64,000 nt of DNA from DATMXT01 sp963662765 (GTDB taxonomy: Bacteria > Bacillota > Clostridia > Oscillospirales > Feifaniaceae). The DNA is taken from NCBI GenBank assembly GCA_963662765.2, contig CAXXUP010000008.1, positions 496,001 through 560,000 of the forward strand. Direction: 5' to 3'. Positions within the stretch are counted from its first letter, which is position 1. Every line of letters starts with the position of its first letter. Made by a program: the position numbers and the translations under genes. Shown piece after piece: positions 1 through 8,022 of the stretch. The notes beneath the pieces were generated by a model. It ran no database searches. It saw nothing but the letters and a program-made list of their open reading frames with translations, and was not told where the DNA came from.

Positions 1-1
1 C

Positions 2-775
2 ATCTCCATGGATCCAGGCGAGAAAGTGACGGCAGTCATCCACCTCGACAGTTTCGAGGAGGGATATCTCACCATGATTACGAAGCTCGGCGTCATCAAA
101 CGGACCGAACTTGCAGAGTTTGCCAATGTGCGCCGGTCGGGGCTTCGGGCCATCGCCCTTGATGAGGGGGACGATCTGTCGGAAGTCAAGCTGACGGACG
201 GTAAACAGGACATGATTGTCTGCACGCGCCTCGGCAAGGCCATCCGCTTTGACGAGGAGGATGTGCGGGTCATCGGCCGACCGGGCCGCGGCGTCCGCGC
301 AATTGATCTTGCGGAGGGCGACGGCGTCATCGGCATGTGCATCGTGCAGGAGGGGGAAAAGCTCTTCACCGTAACCGAGCTCGGTTACGGCAAGCGCACG
401 GACTGCGCAGAGTACCGCCAGCAAGGCCGCGGTGGCATGGGGCTATTAAATTACAACCTGACCGACAAGACTGGACCCGTAGCCGGCGTTGCCATGGTGA
501 GAGACGAGGACGATCTTATCCTGGTCACCGACGGCGGCGTAATCATCCGCATGGACGCGGCCGAAATTCCGGTATACTCCAGAGTAACCCAGGGTGTACG
601 GGTCATGCGGATTGGAGACGGGCTGCGGCTTGTCACAGTCACGCGGGCCGACAAGGAGCCGGATGAATTGGGCGAATTGGGCGAAGCGGATGAGGCGTAC
701 GAAGCAGACGAAGTGTACGAAACAGACGCTGAGAAGCCGGACGTCGGTCCGGAGGAGCTTGACGAAAATCTGTAA
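2..775 (+). CDS. gyrA: DNA gyrase subunit A, C-terminal part (5' end outside window)
   Basis: The frame is open from the left edge, so only the 3' end is present. It is the C-terminal beta-pinwheel, which wraps DNA around gyrase so that it can introduce negative supercoils. Blade-like repeats are visible: TMITKLGVIKRTEL, ARLGKAIRF-type strands, GYGKRTDCAEYRQQGRGGMG and DDLILVTDGGVIIRMD. The last two closely match the matching blades of Bacillus GyrA. ParC is a less likely alternative, because ParC pinwheels are usually shorter and more degenerate. The protein ends in a very acidic tail of about 40 residues built on repeated E-A/V-Y/D units, which are also visible as short DNA repeats near 661-730. 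secG follows with its own promoter. Confidence 0.9.
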   Translation: MSMDPGEKVTAVIHLDSFEEGYLTMITKLGVIKRTELAEFANVRRSGLRAIALDEGDDLSEVKLTDGKQDMIVCTRLGKAIRFDEEDVRVIGRPGRGVRAIDLAEGDGVIGMCIVQEGEKLFTVTELGYGKRTDCAEYRQQGRGGMGLLNYNLTDKTGPVAGVAMVRDEDDLILVTDGGVIIRMDAAEIPVYSRVTQGVRVMRIGDGLRLVTVTRADKEPDELGELGEADEAYEADEVYETDAEKPDVGPEELDENL

Positions 776-813
776 AGGGCCTGACGCAGGCAGATGTCCC
801 CCACATGTTGTGG

Positions 814-842
814 TTGACAAGCGGGGATATCTGTGGTAGTAT
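814..842 (+). promoter_or_regulatory. sigma-A-type promoter of secG
   Basis: A perfect -35 TTGACA (814-819), a 17-bp spacer and a -10 TAGTAT (837-842) lie in the gap after gyrA. The start codon of secG follows about 33 bases later, so secG can be transcribed independently of gyrA. Confidence 0.8.
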
Positions 843-875
843 ATCTCGTACACGGGTATTTGGAGGATGAAAACT

Positions 876-1115
876 ATGACAACACTTCAGACTGTCTTTG
901 CTGCCTTGGAGCTCATTGCGGCCGTTGGGCTCATCGCCATCGTTATGATGCAGGAGTCTCAAGAAAGCGGCATGGGCGTCATTTCCGGCGGCGCAGATAC
1001 ATTTTTCGGCAAGAGCGGCGGCAACCCCCGCGATGTCATGCTTCGCAAGGTGACGATCGGGCTCGGTGCGCTGTTTGTCATACTGACGATCGGCACGGTA
1101 TTTGTCATTAAATAA
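876..1115 (+). CDS. secG: preprotein translocase subunit SecG
   Basis: A 79-residue membrane protein of the SecYEG protein-export channel. It has the SecG pattern of two hydrophobic helices (about residues 3-22 and 53-76) around the conserved loop ISGGADTFFGKSGG. The length is normal for the family. Two in-frame ATGs exist: the first (867) touches the ribosome binding site GGAGG (862-866), while the second (876) lies 9 bases behind it, so 876 is chosen. The gene is monocistronic, with its own promoter upstream and a strong terminator downstream. Confidence 0.93.
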   Translation: MTTLQTVFAALELIAAVGLIAIVMMQESQESGMGVISGGADTFFGKSGGNPRDVMLRKVTIGLGALFVILTIGTVFVIK

Positions 1116-1128
1116 GAATTGAATTATT

Positions 1129-1164
1129 AAAGGGAGACAGCGGCTACGCTGCCTCCCTTTTTTG
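1129..1164 (+). terminator. intrinsic terminator of secG
   Basis: A GGGAG-A-CAGCG stem pairs with CGCTG-C-CTCCC around a GCTA loop and is followed by a run of six T. It sits 14 bases after the secG stop. Confidence 0.85.
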
Positions 1165-1165
1165 T

Positions 1166-1666
1166 TTACGCATGATCCGGCCTTCTTGCCTTGACCAATT
1201 CAATCGCCTCTTTGCCGGTTATGTGTTCTATCGTGAGCTCCAGAACAAAGACATTGTCAAAAAGCGTGTCGATCTCATGCAGACGGCCTTCTTCATGGTC
1301 CGGTGAAAACTTCGCAGCCAAAATTTCAAGGGCGGCTCTCTTTTCAGCTGCGTCCTCAAGGTTACGGACGCGCCCAAAGGCGATGACACTTCGAAAGAAA
1401 GTTGTGAATTTCTCCGGAACCACCTGGTCTTCTCCAACCACACAAAAGGATGCCTTAGGGTTCCTTGCAAGGGCATCCAGCTTATGACCCGCTTTTGCGC
1501 AGTGAAAAAATAACTTTCCGTCGTGATAGGCATGGCTGATCGGGACTGCGTAAGGGTAATCGTCATCCCCCAACACGGCCAGAACCCCGGAAGTTCCCTC
1601 ATTGAGAATGGCAATGCTTTCGGAGGAGGGAATAAGCTGAGTTTTGCGGCGCATTTCTCTGAACAA
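1166..1666 (-). CDS. pyridoxamine 5'-phosphate oxidase-like / NimA-type flavin protein
   Basis: A 166-residue protein of the FMN-binding split-barrel family, like the 5-nitroimidazole resistance (Nim) proteins found in many Clostridia. Typical features are the start MFREMRRK, the strand GVLAVLGDDDYPYAVPISHAY, the motif FFHCAKAGHKLDAL and VVPEKFTTFFRSVIAFGR. In the family such proteins bind FMN or heme and reduce small molecules; the substrate here is unknown. Start choice: GTG 1675 abuts the AGAGG ribosome site, while TTG 1666 has a 9-base spacer and gives the family-typical MFREMRRK, so TTG is preferred; ATG 1654 is another option. The gene stands alone, convergent with secG. Confidence 0.8.
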   Translation of the reverse strand: MFREMRRKTQLIPSSESIAILNEGTSGVLAVLGDDDYPYAVPISHAYHDGKLFFHCAKAGHKLDALARNPKASFCVVGEDQVVPEKFTTFFRSVIAFGRVRNLEDAAEKRAALEILAAKFSPDHEEGRLHEIDTLFDNVFVLELTIEHITGKEAIELVKARRPDHA

Positions 1667-1835
1667 TACAAACACCTCTTTCTTAAAAATTTAAACGCCT
1701 GTGAATCATTCCTTCAAAGGCCTAACGGAATGAATCAGAGACGTTTACCCGGCGGCAAATATTAAATAAAACATGAGCTATTTTACAATAGCATGCGGAA
1801 AAACAAAACGCAAGTCCGCTCCAGTATATACAAAA

Positions 1836-1864
1836 AAAGACCGGGAGCACCCCCCGGTCTTTTC
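1836..1864 (-). terminator. intrinsic terminator of the YbjQ-family gene
   Basis: GACCGGG and CCCGGTC arms are flanked by A-rich and T-rich runs. Read leftwards the hairpin ends in a long T tract, directly after the stop at 1869. Confidence 0.8.
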
Positions 1865-1868
1865 ATAC

Positions 1869-2180
1869 TTACTTCAGTTTTACGCCGGTGCCGTAGGCGA
1901 TGACCTCGGCGGCCGACTGCATGACCGAGGCCGAAGCGTACCGCATGCAGACGATGGCATCAGCCCCCTGGCTTTCGGCGTCCTCCACCATGCGCTTCGT
2001 GGCAATGGCCCGAGCCTCGTTCATCATTTCGGCGTAGGCGGTGATTTCGCCGCCTACAAGCCCTTTAAGCCCAGAGAGAATGTCTTTTCCAAGATTCTTG
2101 GTCTGCACAGTGCCACCGCGCACGATTCCGATAATCTCATATTCCCGGCCTGGAATATTTTCAGTAGTTGTCAAGATCAT
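1869..2180 (-). CDS. YbjQ/UPF0145 family protein
   Basis: A 103-residue protein of the YbjQ (heavy-metal-binding-domain-like) family. Family signs are the start MILTTTENIPGREY, the central GGEITAYAEMMNEARAIA helix and the GADAIVCMRY strand. Members form small oligomeric barrels; no biochemical role is firmly established. Two ATGs compete (2186 and 2180). AGGAGG sits 8 bases before 2180 but only 2 before 2186, so 2180 is chosen. The start overlaps the end of the upstream membrane-protein gene by 20 bases, implying translational coupling. Confidence 0.82.
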   Translation of the reverse strand: MILTTTENIPGREYEIIGIVRGGTVQTKNLGKDILSGLKGLVGGEITAYAEMMNEARAIATKRMVEDAESQGADAIVCMRYASASVMQSAAEVIAYGTGVKLK

Positions 2181-2391
2181 CTTCATTTCCTCCTTTAATC
2201 TCGGTATACCGCTGGTAGAGCACATAGAGCATGGCGGCGATGCCGGCTACCGGAACGCCGCACATCATCAGCTTGAACAAAAATCCTGCCGGCGTTAGCA
2301 AAACGCCGATGCCAAAGACCGCGAGATAGGCCGAGAGCAGAAAAATGATAATGCTGGGCGCGACCATGGCTCGCCAGACGCTGTGCTTCAT
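2161..2391 (-). CDS. small two-helix membrane protein, unknown function
   Basis: A 76-residue protein with two hydrophobic segments (about residues 7-30 and 36-58) separated by a short turn. It ends in a charged tail with the acidic stretch GGNEDDLDNY. I do not recognise a family. The start at ATG 2391 has the ribosome site GGAAGGGG about 9 bases upstream; a TTG 18 bases earlier lacks one. The 3' end overlaps the YbjQ-family gene, so the two are probably translated together, and the CcdA-TlpA gene lies just upstream on the same strand. Confidence 0.65.
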   Translation of the reverse strand: MKHSVWRAMVAPSIIIFLLSAYLAVFGIGVLLTPAGFLFKLMMCGVPVAGIAAMLYVLYQRYTEIKGGNEDDLDNY

Positions 2392-2457
2392 AACTGTTAC
2401 CCCTTCCAAAAAAGGACCCTAGTACCGACACTATTATATCCTGCGCCGGTAAAAAAA

Positions 2458-3534
2458 TCAATCGGCGTCTGCTCCGGCCTGATCGATGATATTTCGCATC
2501 TGCTCTGCGGTCAACTGACCTTTGGCAAAGCCAAGCACGCTGCCGTCGGCCTTGATGATATAGGTCATGGGCAGGGAAGAGACGCCGTAAGTTTTAAAGA
2601 GCTCCCCCGACTCGTCAATCAATACCGGGTAAGTCGCACCATTTTCGGCGGCAACCGAGTAGGGATCTCCGCTGTTTTCGGCTACGGTGAGGAATATTAC
2701 CTCTCCATTATACTCATTGTAGAGCGCTTCGATGTCAGGCATCTCGGCGACACAGTACTGGCACCAGGTGGCCCAGAAGTTCAAAAACACCACCTTTCCC
2801 TCATATTCGGACAGGGTGTGGGTGACACCGTACTGGTCTTCGAGAGTAAAGTCGGGGGCGACCTGCGCCGTTTGATCGCCGATTTGCTGACCGGCTTCCT
2901 GCCGGTTCATGGTCAACCCGTTAACCATCAAAAGACAGCCCATGGCAATCAGCACCGCGCCTGCGATGCGTGGAGCCCAGAGCGAAATTTTGGGATTTTG
3001 CTTTAACCAATTCAGCAGCTTATCGGAAAAGATGCCGACAGCCAAAAATGGAATGCAAAAGCCGACCGTGTAGAGGGCGATGAGGACCATACGACCGGTC
3101 GCTGCCGTCATGACGACAATGGAGGCCAGCATGGGGCCGACGCAGGGGGTCCAACCGAAAGAGAAGAAGAAACCCATGAAAAAGGCGGTGACGGGGTTCA
3201 TTCCGGAGGGGTCCACGGAGCCTGCCCGCCGCTCTCTTTCTAGGGCCGGAATTTTTAGGACGCCAAGCTGGAAGAGGCCGAAGATGATGATGAGGGCGCC
3301 GCCGCCCACCGCAAATCCGGCGGCATATTTCGTGAAAATGGAGCCCAAGGCCGAGGCGCCGGCCCCCAGCGCGAAGAGGGCGGCAGAAATGCCGGCCACA
3401 AAGCTGACGGTGTGGAGTATGGTGCGGCCGCGGCGTGGTGCGGCAAGGTACCCGAGGTAAAGCGGCAAAACCGGAAGTACACACGGGGAGAAAAAGGAGA
3501 GCAGACCTTCCAAAAATACGGCAGTGTAAGACAC
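2458..3534 (-). CDS. CcdA/DsbD-type membrane protein fused to a TlpA-like thioredoxin
   Basis: A 358-residue fusion. Residues 1-205 form a six-helix CcdA domain carrying electrons across the membrane, with the paired cysteines of SPCVLP (Cys18) and TPCVGP (Cys131). Residues 220-358 form an extracytoplasmic TlpA/ResA-like thioredoxin domain with the active site WCQYC (Cys258, Cys261), the cis-proline motif SSLPMTYII and no separate signal peptide. It would take reducing equivalents from cytoplasmic thioredoxin and pass them to its own outer domain. Such fusions occur in Clostridia, for example next to methionine sulfoxide reductases, none of which is nearby here. The GTG start follows AAAGGAGG at 7 bases. 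Confidence 0.88.
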   Translation of the reverse strand: MSYTAVFLEGLLSFFSPCVLPVLPLYLGYLAAPRRGRTILHTVSFVAGISAALFALGAGASALGSIFTKYAAGFAVGGGALIIIFGLFQLGVLKIPALERERRAGSVDPSGMNPVTAFFMGFFFSFGWTPCVGPMLASIVVMTAATGRMVLIALYTVGFCIPFLAVGIFSDKLLNWLKQNPKISLWAPRIAGAVLIAMGCLLMVNGLTMNRQEAGQQIGDQTAQVAPDFTLEDQYGVTHTLSEYEGKVVFLNFWATWCQYCVAEMPDIEALYNEYNGEVIFLTVAENSGDPYSVAAENGATYPVLIDESGELFKTYGVSSLPMTYIIKADGSVLGFAKGQLTAEQMRNIIDQAGADAD

Positions 3535-3656
3535 AAGAAAACCTCCTTTTACTGGACAGGGGGGATACAGCAGCGTATAATCACAGTTATGAAAGTCAGT
3601 ATACCATGCTTGTGCCGATAAAAATAGAGATATTTCGTCAACAATCGGAGGCGGAC

Positions 3657-4529
3657 ATGATTTCTCCAGAGAATCTCGCTATTTTGCTTAAACTTCAGCA
3701 AAACGAGATCACCGAGTGGGCGGTCTACTCCAAGATCGCCGCGTACACGAAGAGTCCGGACAATCGGGACAAGCTGCTGCAGCTGGCAGCCGAGGAACAT
3801 CAGCACCACGATATTTGGATGGGGCATACCGGCCGGCAGATGAAACCTCAGCGCTTTCGGGTCTTACGACGGGTCATAGCGGCACGGCTTTTAGGCTTTA
3901 CATTTGTCATCAAGCTGATGGAACGGGGCGAGGACGCGGCGCAAGATGTCTACGCAGGGCTTGCCACGGAGTTTCCGGAGGCCGAAAAGATCTGTGAGGA
4001 CGAGGGTCGGCACGAGCAGGCTCTAATATGCATGCTCGACGAGGAGCGGCTGCAGTATGTCGGCTCGATGGTGCTGGGGTTAAATGACGCCTTAGTCGAG
4101 CTGACGGGCACCTTGGCGGGGCTCTCCTTCGCTTTACAAAACACCCGGCTCATTGCGCTGTCGGGGCTTATCACCGGTATTTCGGCCACACTGTCCATGG
4201 CCTCAAGTGAATTTCTTTCCGCCAAAAGTGAGGGGCGTACCGATGCCCTGAAGTCCTGCGCATATACCGGCGCCGCCTATGTCTTCACGGTGGCGGTACT
4301 CATTTTGCCCTATCTGCTGCTGCCGGTGCACAGCTACCTTGCGGCCCTTTGTCTTATGTTGGCCGGGGCGATGCTTATCATCCTCGGTTTCAATTTTTAC
4401 ATTTCGGTGGCTAAGGAGCTGCCATTTAAAAAGCGGTTTTTCGAAATGGCAGGCATCAGTATCGGAGTTGCAGGCCTCTCCTTTGTCATCGGGCTTTTTG
4501 TCAAACAATGGCTTGGTATAGAATTGTAA
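3657..4529 (+). CDS. ferritin-like domain + VIT1/CCC1 family metal transporter
   Basis: A 290-residue protein. Residues 1-135 form a rubrerythrin/ferritin-like four-helix region with metal ligands in NEITEWAVY, AAEEHQHHDIW and EDEGRHEQAL. Residues 140-290 form a VIT1/CCC1 transporter domain (VLGLNDALVELTGTLAGL, SMASSEFLSAKSEG) with about five membrane helices. Family members such as MbfA export ferrous iron or manganese, the ferritin-like domain probably feeding metal to the pore. The start is ATG 3657, 5 bases behind GGAGG. It is divergent from the CcdA gene. A large A+T palindrome follows the stop. Confidence 0.87.
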   Translation: MISPENLAILLKLQQNEITEWAVYSKIAAYTKSPDNRDKLLQLAAEEHQHHDIWMGHTGRQMKPQRFRVLRRVIAARLLGFTFVIKLMERGEDAAQDVYAGLATEFPEAEKICEDEGRHEQALICMLDEERLQYVGSMVLGLNDALVELTGTLAGLSFALQNTRLIALSGLITGISATLSMASSEFLSAKSEGRTDALKSCAYTGAAYVFTVAVLILPYLLLPVHSYLAALCLMLAGAMLIILGFNFYISVAKELPFKKRFFEMAGISIGVAGLSFVIGLFVKQWLGIEL

Positions 4530-4545
4530 AGGTACCCCATCTCAC

Positions 4546-4579
4546 CATTTAGTATAATATTAATTAATTATACTAAATG
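4546..4579. repeat. A+T-rich perfect inverted repeat
   Basis: CATTTAGTATAAT and its exact complement ATTATACTAAATG flank the 8-base spacer ATTAATTA, itself nearly palindromic. It lies 17 bases after the iron-transporter gene. It could be a weak bidirectional terminator or a binding site for a metal-responsive regulator; neither is proven. Confidence 0.6.
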
Positions 4580-4606
4580 TATATTATAATAATTCCGTAT
4601 TGAACA

Positions 4607-4641
4607 ACGCAGCGCTCCGACAACTCGTCGGGGCGCTGCGT
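4607..4641 (-). terminator. terminator-like hairpin after cdd
   Basis: A 15-bp stem (ACGCAGCGCTCCGAC against GTCGGGGCGCTGCGT, one G-U pair) encloses a 5-base loop, 21 bases downstream of the cdd stop. No clear T tract follows, so termination would be inefficient or assisted. Confidence 0.5.
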
Positions 4642-4661
4642 GGCTGTTTGTAAGATGAGTA

Positions 4662-5066
4662 TTACTTCTTGCCGCCGAGAAAGGCCATGGGGGTCAGTTC
4701 GAGGGCCGTCATTTCGACCACTTCACTGCCATCCGGGTTTGCCATGATGACCGGCATGTCGGGGTTGAAGTCAACTAAGTATTGCCGGCAAAAGCCGCAG
4801 GGGGCGACGGGCTTTAGGGCGTCCGACACGACGGCAATGGCGACGAAGTCCTGATACCCCATTGAGACCGCCTTGACAAGGGCAGTGCGCTCGGCGCAGA
4901 TGGAGGAGAGCGTCGACTTGATCTCGACATTGCAGCCGGTGATGATCTCGCCGGTGGATGTCAAAAGCGCCGCGCCGACATGAAAGCCGGTGAAGGCGCG
5001 GGCCGCAAACCGGGCGGACGCGGCAGCAACAATAAGCTTCTGTTTTGTTTCCTGATCGATCTTCAT
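4662..5066 (-). CDS. cdd: cytidine deaminase
   Basis: A 134-residue zinc enzyme that deaminates cytidine and deoxycytidine to (deoxy)uridine in pyrimidine salvage. The catalytic motifs are intact: CAERTAL supplies a zinc Cys and the proton-shuttling Glu, PCGFCRQ supplies the other two zinc Cys, and FHVGAALLTSTGEIITGCNVE forms the nucleoside pocket. The Asn that usually follows the CNVE motif is Ile here, a mild departure. The ATG start has AAGGAG 7 bases upstream. It follows udp by 11 bases, so its uridine product is the substrate of the neighbouring enzyme. Confidence 0.93.
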   Translation of the reverse strand: MKIDQETKQKLIVAAASARFAARAFTGFHVGAALLTSTGEIITGCNVEIKSTLSSICAERTALVKAVSMGYQDFVAIAVVSDALKPVAPCGFCRQYLVDFNPDMPVIMANPDGSEVVEMTALELTPMAFLGGKK

Positions 5067-5077
5067 GTCTAATCTCC

Positions 5078-5920
5078 TTACTTACAGGCAAGGCCCGGGA
5101 AATAGTACTTCTTACCGGCAGCGGCCTTAGCCAGGTCCCAACCGGTCAGGATGCGCAGGGCTTCGGCCCCGACGAGGCAGGCCCGCTGCTCGGCAGTGGG
5201 ATCTTCGTTCCACTCGCCGGTCAGCCGGTGGGCCACGACGGTGGCGCACATGCCGGAACGTTTGCCGAAAATACGGGCCATGGTGGTAATGGTAGCCCCC
5301 TCCATCTCAAAGTTAAGCACTCTGGCAGCGCGCAGATCGTCGAACATAGCATCCAGCCCTGCAGGCCTAAAACCGCCGTAGGTGGTACGACACTGGCCGG
5401 TGTAGAAGGAGCCGCAGGTACACCCCGTCCCGACGTGGTAGCGAAAGCCGAGGTTCTCGCATGCCTGCACAAGGGCGGCCACCACTTCGTAGGAGGCTGA
5501 GGCGGGGTACTCCGGCATCATATAAAAATTGGAGGTTCCGTCGAGTCGGATGTTGGAGTCATTGATAACGATGTCGCCCATTTTAACATCTTCCTGGATG
5601 GAACCGGTCGTTCCGACCCGGATGAAGGTATGGGCGCCGGCGTCGCAGAGCTTGGTCAGCACGATTTCGGTAGTGGGGCCGCCGATGCCGGTCGAGTAGG
5701 CCCCAATCTTCGCCCCTTTATAAGTGCCGTGGGCGGCTCTTTGCGCGCGGTTTAGGATATATTCGGTCGCCCCCTCGTCCCACTGGGCGGCCATGACGGC
5801 GATGCGGTTCGGGTCTCCCGGAAGCAGGACATATTCCACTTTATCCTGCGGCCAAGTCACTTCGACGTGGCCTTTCTCGGAGGCCGCGAGGGTCTCCTTT
5901 GCCTTGTTTTCCTCGGACAT
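5078..5920 (-). CDS. udp: uridine phosphorylase (nucleoside phosphorylase family)
   Basis: A 280-residue cytosolic enzyme of the NP-I family, splitting uridine with phosphate into uracil and ribose 1-phosphate. Motifs are the phosphate loop LLPGDPNRI, STGIGGPTTEI, FIRVGTTGSIQ, and the sugar-binding NFEMEGATI. The N-terminus VTWPQDKVEYVLLPGDP is typical of uridine rather than purine phosphorylases, although substrate range cannot be fixed by eye. ATG 5920 follows AGAGGAG. It forms an operon with cdd, giving a two-step cytidine to uracil salvage unit. Confidence 0.88.
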   Translation of the reverse strand: MSEENKAKETLAASEKGHVEVTWPQDKVEYVLLPGDPNRIAVMAAQWDEGATEYILNRAQRAAHGTYKGAKIGAYSTGIGGPTTEIVLTKLCDAGAHTFIRVGTTGSIQEDVKMGDIVINDSNIRLDGTSNFYMMPEYPASASYEVVAALVQACENLGFRYHVGTGCTCGSFYTGQCRTTYGGFRPAGLDAMFDDLRAARVLNFEMEGATITTMARIFGKRSGMCATVVAHRLTGEWNEDPTAEQRACLVGAEALRILTGWDLAKAAAGKKYYFPGLACK

Positions 5921-5954
5921 ACCAAAGCTCCTCTCTTAAAACGAGTGTTTGAAT

Positions 5955-5982
5955 AAAGGGGCCGGGCTGCCGGCCCCTTTTT
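5955..5982 (-). terminator. intrinsic terminator after the RNase J operon
   Basis: An 11-bp stem, AAAGGGGCCGG against CCGGCCCCTTT with loop GCTG, sits 44 bases past the RNase J stop and 34 bases before the udp start. Its flanks allow function in either direction. Confidence 0.75.
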
Positions 5983-6025
5983 GCTGACGGGAATTCAGTT
6001 TATGTGGGGGGTGAGGAAAAATATG

Positions 6026-8011
6026 CTACACTTCCATGATGACGGGCAGGATCATTGGACTGCGGCCTGTCTTCTGGTAGATATAGCTCGAAAGCGAGTC
6101 TTTCATGGCCGATTTGACAGAGTTCCACTCGCGCACACCGCCTGTGAGCTCCCGCTCCATGGCATCGCGCAGGACGGACCTTGCGCCGTCCATCAGATCG
6201 TCGGCCTCTCTGACATAGACAAAGCCGCGGGAAACAATGTCCGGGCCTGCTACAACTTCGCCCGAGGCGGCATCGACGGAGGCAATGGCCAAGACCAGGC
6301 CATCTGCTGCGAGGTGTCTACGATCCCGCAGCACCACGTTGCCGACGTCGCCGACCCCGAGCCCGTCGATGAGCACCTTGCCGGAGGGCACGGTACCGTC
6401 GAGCCGACAAGAATTTGCCGTCAGCTCAATGACCTTGCCGATGTCGGAAATGATGATGTGGTCACTCGGCACGCCCATGGCCCGGGCAGTGTCAGCGTGG
6501 GCCCGAAGGTGGGAATACTCGCCGTGCATGGGAATGAAAAAGCGCGGCTTTGTCAGGGCAATCATCAACTTGTGCTCTTCCTGCGAGGCGTGGCCCGAGA
6601 CATGTACCTCCTCCTGTTTGGAGGTGATGACAGAGGCACCCCGCTTCAAAAGCTCGTTGATGACTTTGGAGACGGTCTTTTCGTTGCCTGGAATAGGGGA
6701 GGCCGAGATGATGACAAGGTCGTCCGGCCCAATTTCGACATTGCGGTGATCGGCGAAGGCCATGCGGTAGAGGGCCGACATGGGCTCGCCCTGGCTGCCG
6801 GTTGTGACGATGACAAGCTGTTTCGGCTCGTAATTCTTAATCTTGTCGATGTCGACAAGCTGAGTCTGGTCAACCTGGATAACGCCGAGTTCAATGGCGG
6901 CGTTGACGTTGTTTACCATCGACCGGCCGGAGATGGCTACCTTGCGGCCGTATTTCGCGGCGGCGTCCATAATCTGCTTGACCCGGTGGATGTTTGAGGC
7001 GAAGGTTGTGGTGATGATGCGCTTTTCTGTGGAGGCGAAGAGGCGATTCAACGTGACGCCGACAACCCGCTCCGATTTGGTGTAGCCCGGCCGCTCGGCA
7101 TTTGTCGAGTCGGAGAGCAGGGCCAAGACGCCCTGCCGACCGAGTTCCCCGAGGCGGGTCAGGTCAATCATTTCGCCGTCGATGGGGGTCGAGTCAATTT
7201 TAAAGTCGCCGGTGAAAATGAGCCGGCCGGCCGGCGTTTCAATACAGAGGGCACAGGCATCCGGAATGGAGTGGTTGGATCGGATGACTTCGACTTTCAT
7301 GCAGCCAAAGGTCAAAACGTCGCCGTACTCGATGCGGTAGAGCTGGGTCTCGGCCGTCAGCTTATGCTCCTCAAGCTTGTTCTTGATCAGCCCACAGGTC
7401 AGCCGGGTAGCGTAGATGGGCACCTTTATCTGCTTGAGCAGATACGGCAGGCCGCCGGTGTGGTCCTCATGGCCGTGGGTAACCACGATGGCCCGCAAAC
7501 GGGACACGTTTTTGATGAGATAAGTGAAGTCCGGCAGCACTAGGTCGACGCCGGGCATGGAGTCGTCGGGGAAGGCAATGCCGCAGTCGACGACGATCAT
7601 GTCTTCGCCACACTCGATGACCGTGAGGTTTTTACCCACCTCGTTGAGGCCGCCAAGTGACACGATGCGCACTACGGAGCCCTCATCCGGCTTTGCCGTG
7701 GGGGTGCGCTTCAGAACGGCCTGCGGTGCCCTGGGCGTAGTGGCGTCGGGGCGCTTCCCGGTAGGCCGCCGCTGCTGTTGTCCGGACTGTGGTCTGCCCT
7801 GCCGGGGGCCGCCCGCCTCCTTGCTGCCTTGCTGGGATTGGGGTTGGGGCTGAGGCTTTTGAGGCTGGCCGGATTTGCCGGCCTGCCCCTGTCCAGCGGG
7901 TTGCCCCTTGCCCTTGTCGAAAAGGGAGGGCATGACCTCACCCGGATGGGGTGAGGTGCGGCGGGGTGTACGCCGTGGGGGGCGATTTTTATTCTCTTTG
8001 TCTTTGTTCAT
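6026..8011 (-). CDS. rnj: ribonuclease J
   Basis: A 661-residue metallo-beta-lactamase/beta-CASP nuclease that matures and degrades RNA by endonuclease and 5'-3' exonuclease action. The core starts near residue 110 (VRIVSLGGLNEVGKNLTVIE) and holds the zinc motif HGHEDHTGG, SDSTNAERPG, HVSGHAS and MHGEYSHL. The first 105 or so residues are an unusual low-complexity extension rich in Pro, Gln, Gly, Arg and Lys, likely disordered and RNA-binding; Bacillus RNase J1 (555 residues) has nothing comparable. ATG 8011 has AAAGGA about 6 bases upstream, while a TTG at 8026 overlaps that site. It is last in the six-gene operon beginning at 11386. Confidence 0.92.
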   Translation of the reverse strand: MNKDKENKNRPPRRTPRRTSPHPGEVMPSLFDKGKGQPAGQGQAGKSGQPQKPQPQPQSQQGSKEAGGPRQGRPQSGQQQRRPTGKRPDATTPRAPQAVLKRTPTAKPDEGSVVRIVSLGGLNEVGKNLTVIECGEDMIVVDCGIAFPDDSMPGVDLVLPDFTYLIKNVSRLRAIVVTHGHEDHTGGLPYLLKQIKVPIYATRLTCGLIKNKLEEHKLTAETQLYRIEYGDVLTFGCMKVEVIRSNHSIPDACALCIETPAGRLIFTGDFKIDSTPIDGEMIDLTRLGELGRQGVLALLSDSTNAERPGYTKSERVVGVTLNRLFASTEKRIITTTFASNIHRVKQIMDAAAKYGRKVAISGRSMVNNVNAAIELGVIQVDQTQLVDIDKIKNYEPKQLVIVTTGSQGEPMSALYRMAFADHRNVEIGPDDLVIISASPIPGNEKTVSKVINELLKRGASVITSKQEEVHVSGHASQEEHKLMIALTKPRFFIPMHGEYSHLRAHADTARAMGVPSDHIIISDIGKVIELTANSCRLDGTVPSGKVLIDGLGVGDVGNVVLRDRRHLAADGLVLAIASVDAASGEVVAGPDIVSRGFVYVREADDLMDGARSVLRDAMERELTGGVREWNSVKSAMKDSLSSYIYQKTGRSPMILPVIMEV

Positions 8012-8022
8012 GGGAATTCCTT

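Noticed and set aside
3435..3656. An N-terminal extension of the ferritin-like/VIT gene
   Set aside because: It would overlap the CcdA start region; GGAGG before 3657 and the ferritin-like domain start there.
5981..6997. A long rightward frame opposite RNase J, and similar long frames opposite prfA, the GGDEF gene and the flavin reductase
   Set aside because: High G+C genes give long open antisense frames; the products are rich in His, Arg and Gly with no family signs, while the opposite strand encodes clear enzymes.
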